In this document: in pieces, positions 59,697-64,000 of the stretch | Numbering within the stretch: the stretch's first letter is position 1 | How the letters are laid out: each line of letters begins with the position of its first letter | Source of the DNA: CAVTJL01 sp963735065 | Lineage (GTDB): Bacteria > Pseudomonadota > Alphaproteobacteria > Geminicoccales > Geminicoccaceae | Direction: 5' to 3' | Assembly (NCBI GenBank): GCA_963735065.1 | Contig: CAVTJL010000001.1 | Location: forward strand, 1,798,001 to 1,862,000 | Length of the DNA stretch: 64,000 nucleotides | Notes under the pieces: generated by a model | Database searches by the model: none | The model's input: only the letters and a program-made list of their open reading frames with translations | Told to the model about the DNA's origin: nothing | Translations under genes and position numbers: made by a program

Positions 59697-60980
59697 ATGC
59701 TCTTTGTCCTGCGCGCCAACTGGGCGCTCTTCATCGGCATCCTGGTGCTCATGCTGGGTCACGGCCTGCAGGGCTCGCTCACCGGCGTCCGAGCCGCGAT
59801 GGCGCACTTCCCGACGGCCGTCACGGGTGTCGTGATGTCGGGCTACTACATTGGCTTTCTCGGCGGCTCAACGCTGGTGCCGGCGCTGATCCGGCGCGTC
59901 GGTCACATTCGCGTCTTTGCGGCGCTGGGCTCGCTCGCCTCCTGCTCGATCCTCGTCCAGTCGGTGCAGGTCGATCCCGTCACCTGGTTCCTGATGCGCT
60001 TCGTCACCGGGGTCGCCCTGTGCGGCGTCTTCCTCACCGCCGAGAGCTGGCTCAACAGCAACGCCACGAACGAGTTCAGGGGCCAGATCCTCTCGGCTTA
60101 CATGGTGATCCAGCTGGGTGGCGTGGCGGGCGGCCAGTTGCTGCTCAACATCTCCTCGCCGGCCGACTACCCGCTCTTCATCCTGGTTTCCGTCCTCTTG
60201 TCGCTGGGCGTGATCCCGATGCTGCTGTCGGCGACGCCGGCACCCGCCATCACCGCATCGAGGCGCGTCGGCCTCAAGGAGCTCTACCGGGCCTCGCCGC
60301 TGGGCGCCGTCGCCATCTTCAGCATCGGCGTGGCCCAGGGCGGGCTCTACGGCATCGGCCCGGTCTACGCCCGCGCGGTCGGCCTCTCGGTCGCCGGCAT
60401 CTCGCTCTTCATGGCGCTGGCGGTCGTGGGCGGCATGCTGTTCCAGTGGCCGCTGGGCGTGCTCTCCGACCGCTTCGACCGTCGCCAGGTGATCGCCGTC
60501 ACGACGTTCCTCGCGGCCATCGTCGGGCTTGCCGCCGCCTTCGCTTCGGGCACGCCGCCCTGGCCCCTCTTTGTCCTGTTCTTCCTTTGGGCGGGACTGT
60601 CGCTGCCCATGTATTCCATGTGCGTGGCGCACGCGAATGACTTCATGACGCCGGATCAGATGGTCGGCGCCAGCGGGGCGCTGCTGCTCGCCAATGGTGC
60701 GGGCGCCATCCTCGGCCCGATCGTGAGCTCGAGCGTCATGCAGGCGATCGGGCCTTCCGGCTTTCCCCTCTTCATCGGCGCCATTCACGCCTGGATCGGG
60801 ATCTTCGCCCTCTGGCGGATGACGCGCAGGGCCGCCAAGCCGCTGGCCGAGCAGGGGCCGACGATTACCGTCTCGTCGAGCGCCACGCCGGTCGCCACCG
60901 CGATCGCGCAGGAGGCCGCGGTCGAGCAGAGCCCGGGTGAGGCGCATGACGAGAAGGAGGCCGCGGAGAGCCTCGTCTGA
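59697..60980 (+). CDS. Major facilitator superfamily transporter (YcaD-like)
   Basis: A 427-residue MFS protein with twelve hydrophobic segments. The A-motif-like loop between helices 8 and 9 is GVLSDRFDRRQVI. The start (LRANWALFIGILVLMLGHGLQ) and the ESWLNSNATNEFRGQ block are typical of YcaD-type permeases. The C-terminal ~40 residues are acidic and cytoplasmic. ATG 59697 has GAGG 8 nt upstream; the frame is open to 59496, antisense to hyuA. The substrate is unknown. It is divergent from hyuA. Confidence 0.9.
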   Translation: MLFVLRANWALFIGILVLMLGHGLQGSLTGVRAAMAHFPTAVTGVVMSGYYIGFLGGSTLVPALIRRVGHIRVFAALGSLASCSILVQSVQVDPVTWFLMRFVTGVALCGVFLTAESWLNSNATNEFRGQILSAYMVIQLGGVAGGQLLLNISSPADYPLFILVSVLLSLGVIPMLLSATPAPAITASRRVGLKELYRASPLGAVAIFSIGVAQGGLYGIGPVYARAVGLSVAGISLFMALAVVGGMLFQWPLGVLSDRFDRRQVIAVTTFLAAIVGLAAAFASGTPPWPLFVLFFLWAGLSLPMYSMCVAHANDFMTPDQMVGASGALLLANGAGAILGPIVSSSVMQAIGPSGFPLFIGAIHAWIGIFALWRMTRRAAKPLAEQGPTITVSSSATPVATAIAQEAAVEQSPGEAHDEKEAAESLV

Positions 60981-61272
60981 TGCCGAGCAGGCAAGAACTT
61001 TGCCCTCGCGCCGCGACCGGGTCTTGGATATACTGCAAACCGAGGAAACCACCGTTCAAGGAACGACGTCGCATTCCGCTCCAGCTCGTATCGCCCTGGT
61101 TGTCGGTTCTGTGCCGGCAGCTTTCCTTCCGGGTCTATGATCGCGCGGCGTCGACAATCGTCGGGGTACGTCGTCGTCACTTCTGGCCGGACCGACAGGT
61201 GCGGGGCGTGGACGTATGTTGCCAGCCGACCGGCGGGGCCTCGCTCTTCCCAACGTACCCTGGATAAGCCTG
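60981..61272 (+). other. Noncoding region, probable promoter and long leader of the RRM gene
   Basis: No convincing gene is present in these ~290 bp. GGATATACTG contains a good -10 hexamer TATACT at 61029-61034, with no clear -35 at the right distance. If used, the RRM mRNA would have a leader of roughly 230 nt, as is common for cold-shock genes. I see no terminator after the MFS gene. Confidence 0.3.
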
Positions 61273-61674
61273 ATGTCGCGCAAGCTCTTTGTCGCCAACT
61301 TTCCCTTCACCACGACCGTCGAGCAGCTGCAGGACCTGTTCGGCGCGCATGGTGAGGTCGTCTACGCCAAGATCGCGACGGACCGGGAGACCGGACGCTC
61401 GCGCGGCTTCGGCTTTGTCGAGATGGGCTCGCCCGAGCAGGCCCAGAACGCCATCCGAGAGCTCGACGGGTTCCAGATGGGCGGGCGTCCGCTCGCCGTT
61501 CGCATCGCCGAGGACCGGGGCGGCCCGGGTGGCGGCGGTGGCCCGGGCGGCGGCATGCGCGGCCCGCGTGGCCCGCGGCCGGATCGCGGCGGGTTCGGAG
61601 GCGGCGGTGGCGGCGGCGGCTTTGGCGGCCCGCGCGGTCCGCGTGGCCCCCGTCCGATGGGCCCCTGCGTCTGA
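61273..61674 (+). CDS. RNA-recognition-motif protein with Gly-rich tail
   Basis: A 133-residue protein with one RRM (residues ~3-78). RNP2 is KLFVANF and RNP1 is RGFGFVEM. The C-terminal ~50 residues are Gly/Arg/Pro-rich (repeats of GPRGPR and runs of glycine), like RGG tails. Bacterial RRM proteins of this kind bind RNA and are often cold-induced. ATG 61273 begins directly before the RRM. It is convergent with the enolase-superfamily gene, 43 bp away, and stands alone. Confidence 0.88.
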   Translation: MSRKLFVANFPFTTTVEQLQDLFGAHGEVVYAKIATDRETGRSRGFGFVEMGSPEQAQNAIRELDGFQMGGRPLAVRIAEDRGGPGGGGGPGGGMRGPRGPRPDRGGFGGGGGGGGFGGPRGPRGPRPMGPCV

Positions 61675-61717
61675 CGCCAGGGTCTCGGCCCCTCGTCGAT
61701 AGCGGGGGGCCATCCCC

Positions 61718-62821
61718 TCAGCGATAGATGTGCACCGGCTCGCCGAGGGCTTCGGCGAGCGGTGTCACCCCCAGCCCAGCTGCCGTCGAGGCACGGAAGA
61801 AGCCGTTCTTCCGCTGTGGCGCGCCGTCGGCGATGCGGCGCGTCACGTAGCTGTTGAAGTCGGTCGCGGAGAAGCGCAGCGCCTCGGGCGTGCTGTGCGC
61901 GAGGTGCGCTATCGCCGCCGTCACGATGTCCCCGCCCCAGCTGTCCTCGATCGTCATCGCGATGCCGAGCTCGGCGCAGAGATCGCGCATCAGCCGGGCG
62001 CGGCTGAGGCCACCCACCTTGCCGATCTTGATGTTGACCACGTCCGCGGCACCGTCGGCATGGGCGCGCACGAGGCTCGGCAGGTCCTGGATGCTCTCGT
62101 CCAGGACGAAGGGCAGGTCGGTGGCGCGCCGGACCACGAGGCAGGCCTCGTAGGTGGCGCAGGGCTGCTCGATATAGACGTCGAGGTCGCGGACGGCGCG
62201 GACGACCCTGAGCGCCTGATGCGGTAGCCAGCCCGTGTTGGCGTCGGCGACGAGCACGTCGCGCGGGCCCAGCACGTCGCGGACGGCCCGGATGCGCTCG
62301 ATGTCCGTGTCCGGATCGCCGCCGACCTTGAGCTGGAACTTGGTGTACCCCTCCTGGCGATACCGGCCGACCTTGGCGGCCATCGCCTCGGGCGCCTCCT
62401 GGGAGATCGCGCGGTAGAGCGCCACGGCGTCGCCGCGCGCGCCGCCCAGAAGGCCCGAGACCGGCATGCCCGTCGCCTGGCCCACGAGGTCGAGGCAGGC
62501 CATGTCGATCGCCGACTTGGTGAAGCTCTGCCCCTTGAGCGCCTGGTCGATGCGCTCGTGCAGGCAGCCGAGCAGGGTCGGATCGGCGCCCAGCACCACC
62601 GGCGCCACCTCCTCGAGGGCTGCGCGCACGCCTCGCGCATGAGCGGGCAGGTAGGCGGGGCCGAGCGGACAGGCCTCGCCGTGGCCGGTGAGGCCCGCGT
62701 CGGTCACGAGCGCCACGACGGTGCTGTCGAAAACCTCGACCGCCTTGCCGCCCGACCAGGCGTAGCGCCCCTCGGCCAGGGGCAGGCTGACCTGATGGAC
62801 GCGGATCTCGGTGATGCGCAT
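61718..62821 (-). CDS. Mandelate racemase/muconate lactonizing enzyme family, cis-3-hydroxyproline dehydratase-like
   Basis: A 367-residue enolase-superfamily enzyme. Metal ligands are Asp193 (LVADANTG), Glu218 (YIEQP) and Asp241 (VLDESI). The C-terminal lysine region is NIKIGKVGGL, followed by EDSWGGDIVTAAIAHLAHS. The second-strand base region reads KFQLKVGGD, with Gln163 where many relatives have the first lysine of K-x-K. The EDSWGGDI block and overall pattern resemble cis-3-hydroxy-L-proline dehydratases and hydroxyproline-betaine epimerases. No proline-catabolic neighbour is present, so the substrate call is tentative. Confidence 0.8.
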   Translation of the reverse strand: MRITEIRVHQVSLPLAEGRYAWSGGKAVEVFDSTVVALVTDAGLTGHGEACPLGPAYLPAHARGVRAALEEVAPVVLGADPTLLGCLHERIDQALKGQSFTKSAIDMACLDLVGQATGMPVSGLLGGARGDAVALYRAISQEAPEAMAAKVGRYRQEGYTKFQLKVGGDPDTDIERIRAVRDVLGPRDVLVADANTGWLPHQALRVVRAVRDLDVYIEQPCATYEACLVVRRATDLPFVLDESIQDLPSLVRAHADGAADVVNIKIGKVGGLSRARLMRDLCAELGIAMTIEDSWGGDIVTAAIAHLAHSTPEALRFSATDFNSYVTRRIADGAPQRKNGFFRASTAAGLGVTPLAEALGEPVHIYR

Positions 62822-62932
62822 GCGGTGGTCCGTTGGCGGCGGCGCCGATGCCGCGGCGGCAGGGCGTCCGTTGAACGCTGATGCGCGCATTCCTACATTG
62901 TGCGCACCCTGAGGATACAGCATCGCAGCCGC

Positions 62933-64000
62933 ATGATCGTCGAGCTCAACGCCCGATCCCGCGACGTTTTTCGCAAGATCGTCGACGCCTACGTCGCCAC
63001 CGGCGAGCCGGTGGGATCGCGAACCCTGTCGCGTCGCCTGGAGGAGCAGCTCTCCCCGGCCACGATTCGCAACATCATGGCCGACCTCGAGGAGCAGGGC
63101 CTGCTCTTCGCCCCGCACACCTCGGCCGGCCGCCTGCCGACCGAGGCGGGCCTGCGTCTCTATGTCGACGGCCTGCTCGAGGTCGGGCAGGTGAGCGAGA
63201 GCGAGCGCCACATGATCGAGGCGCAGTGCGCGGGCTCCGGCCGCAACGTCGAGACGGTGCTGCGCGACGCCTCGGAGAGCCTCTCCGGCCTCTCGCGCTA
63301 TGCCGGCCTCGTCATGGCGCCCGTCGTCGAGCGGCCGTTCAGGCATGTCGAGTTCGTGCCGCTGAGCCCCGGCCGCGCGCTGGTCGTCGTGGTGGCCGAC
63401 AACGGCATGGTCGAGAACCGCATCATCGAGGTTCCGCTCGGCATGTCGGCCAGCACGGTCGTCGAGGCCGGCAACTATCTGACCGCCCGGCTCTCGGGCC
63501 GCAACTTCGGCGAGGCGCATCAGGCGATCCGGCTCGAGATCGAGGAGAAGCGCACCCAGCTCGACGAGCTGGCCGAGCGTCTGGTGCAGACCGGGCTCGC
63601 CACCTGGGCCGGCGACCGCGAGCGCGATGCCGGCTTCCTCCTGGTGCGCGGGCAGGCGCATCTGCTCGAGGACGTGACGAACCTGGGTGACCTCGAGCGC
63701 GTGCGGCTCCTCTTCGAGACCATCGAGACCAAGCGCAGCCTGCTGCGCCTCCTGGAGCTGGCCCAGCGCGCCGACGGCGTTCAGATCTATATCGGCCGCG
63801 AGAACGAGCTTTTCGGGATGTCCGGCTGCTCGATGGTGGTCTCCCCCTACCGCGCCGGCGGCGGCGATCCGACCGTGGTCGGCGCCATCGGCGTGATCGG
63901 CCCGACACGCATGAATTATGCCCGCATCATTCCCATCGTGGACTATACGGCGCGGGTCGTGAGCCGATTGCTTGGCAGCCCCGACAACGAGGCTAGGTGA
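62933..64000 (+). CDS. hrcA: Heat-inducible transcription repressor HrcA
   Basis: A 355-residue repressor of class I heat-shock genes that binds CIRCE inverted repeats. The winged helix at the N-terminus has FRKIVDAYVATGEPVGSRTLS, quoted here as VATGEPVGSRTLS, and SPATIRNIMADLEEQGLL. GAF-like and inserted dimerisation regions follow, with IYIGRENELFG and GVIGPTRMNYARIIPIVDY-type ending (quoted: GPTRMNYARIIP). ATG 62933 matches the family start MIxELNxRS; a GTG at 62900 is in frame. The gene ends exactly at the window edge. grpE or dnaJ usually follows but is not visible. Confidence 0.96.
   Translation: MIVELNARSRDVFRKIVDAYVATGEPVGSRTLSRRLEEQLSPATIRNIMADLEEQGLLFAPHTSAGRLPTEAGLRLYVDGLLEVGQVSESERHMIEAQCAGSGRNVETVLRDASESLSGLSRYAGLVMAPVVERPFRHVEFVPLSPGRALVVVVADNGMVENRIIEVPLGMSASTVVEAGNYLTARLSGRNFGEAHQAIRLEIEEKRTQLDELAERLVQTGLATWAGDRERDAGFLLVRGQAHLLEDVTNLGDLERVRLLFETIETKRSLLRLLELAQRADGVQIYIGRENELFGMSGCSMVVSPYRAGGGDPTVVGAIGVIGPTRMNYARIIPIVDYTARVVSRLLGSPDNEAR

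Overview
The window is 64 kb of very GC-rich chromosomal DNA from an alphaproteobacterium, probably a Rhodospirillales/Geminicoccales-type heterotroph. The assignment rests on marker genes: a GapR/DUF2312 protein, a CarD regulator, a 7Fe ferredoxin FdxA, the lspA-DUF3035-M16-M16 block, an MutL carrying the endonuclease motif (as in lineages without MutH), HrcA, and ethylmalonyl-CoA pathway genes. I see no rRNA, tRNA, CRISPR array, insertion sequence or prophage. Gene density is high and codon use looks uniform, so this reads as core chromosome.

Layout. 1-5 kb: end of a D-galactonate catabolic pair (dgoK-dgoA), an AraC/alkyltransferase DNA repair protein, threonine aldolase, and a sugar-phosphate transferase that starts exopolysaccharide synthesis. 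5-12 kb: a TPR-SPOR envelope protein, then methylthioadenosine salvage (mtnK ... mtnA-mtnN) interleaved with folE and a methyltransferase. 12-16 kb: nitroreductase, MaoC hydratase, and a redox/metal group of a Crp/Fnr regulator, a His/Met-rich periplasmic protein and a Met-rich cupredoxin, with FNR-like palindromes in the spacers. 16-28 kb: housekeeping genes ribF, ileS, lspA, DUF3035 lipoprotein, two M16 peptidases, mutL, fdxA, carD, gshB and a HIT protein. 28-32 kb: 5'-nucleotidase, tenA, an isochorismatase-like protein and gapR. 32-38 kb: ethylmalonyl-CoA pathway core, ccr-mcd divergent from ecm, flanked by a decayed acyl-CoA dehydrogenase fragment. 38-43 kb: a MacA-MacB-TolC type efflux operon. 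43-48 kb: SGNH protein, M19 dipeptidase, and a five-gene operon with a split nitrile hydratase/thiocyanate hydrolase-like enzyme behind a DUF1275 membrane protein. 48-64 kb: DNA glycosylase, AEC and MATE transporters, queF, Hsp20, gamma-glutamylputrescine genes, SLC13 permease, hydantoinase A, MFS transporter, RRM protein, enolase-superfamily enzyme and hrcA.

The most interesting observation is that crotonyl-CoA carboxylase/reductase is preceded in the same open frame by a helix-turn-helix DNA-binding domain and an Ala/Pro-rich linker. A perfect 15-bp palindrome lies in the short spacer between this gene and the divergent ecm. This suggests an enzyme that may bind DNA and regulate its own pathway. 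The split-beta nitrile hydratase/thiocyanate hydrolase-like operon coupled to a DUF1275 protein is the second candidate for an under-described system.

Three conserved genes (ileS, ecm, hyuA) are each broken by one extra base. Because ileS is essential, these are more likely sequencing errors than real mutations, and each is annotated as one gene.
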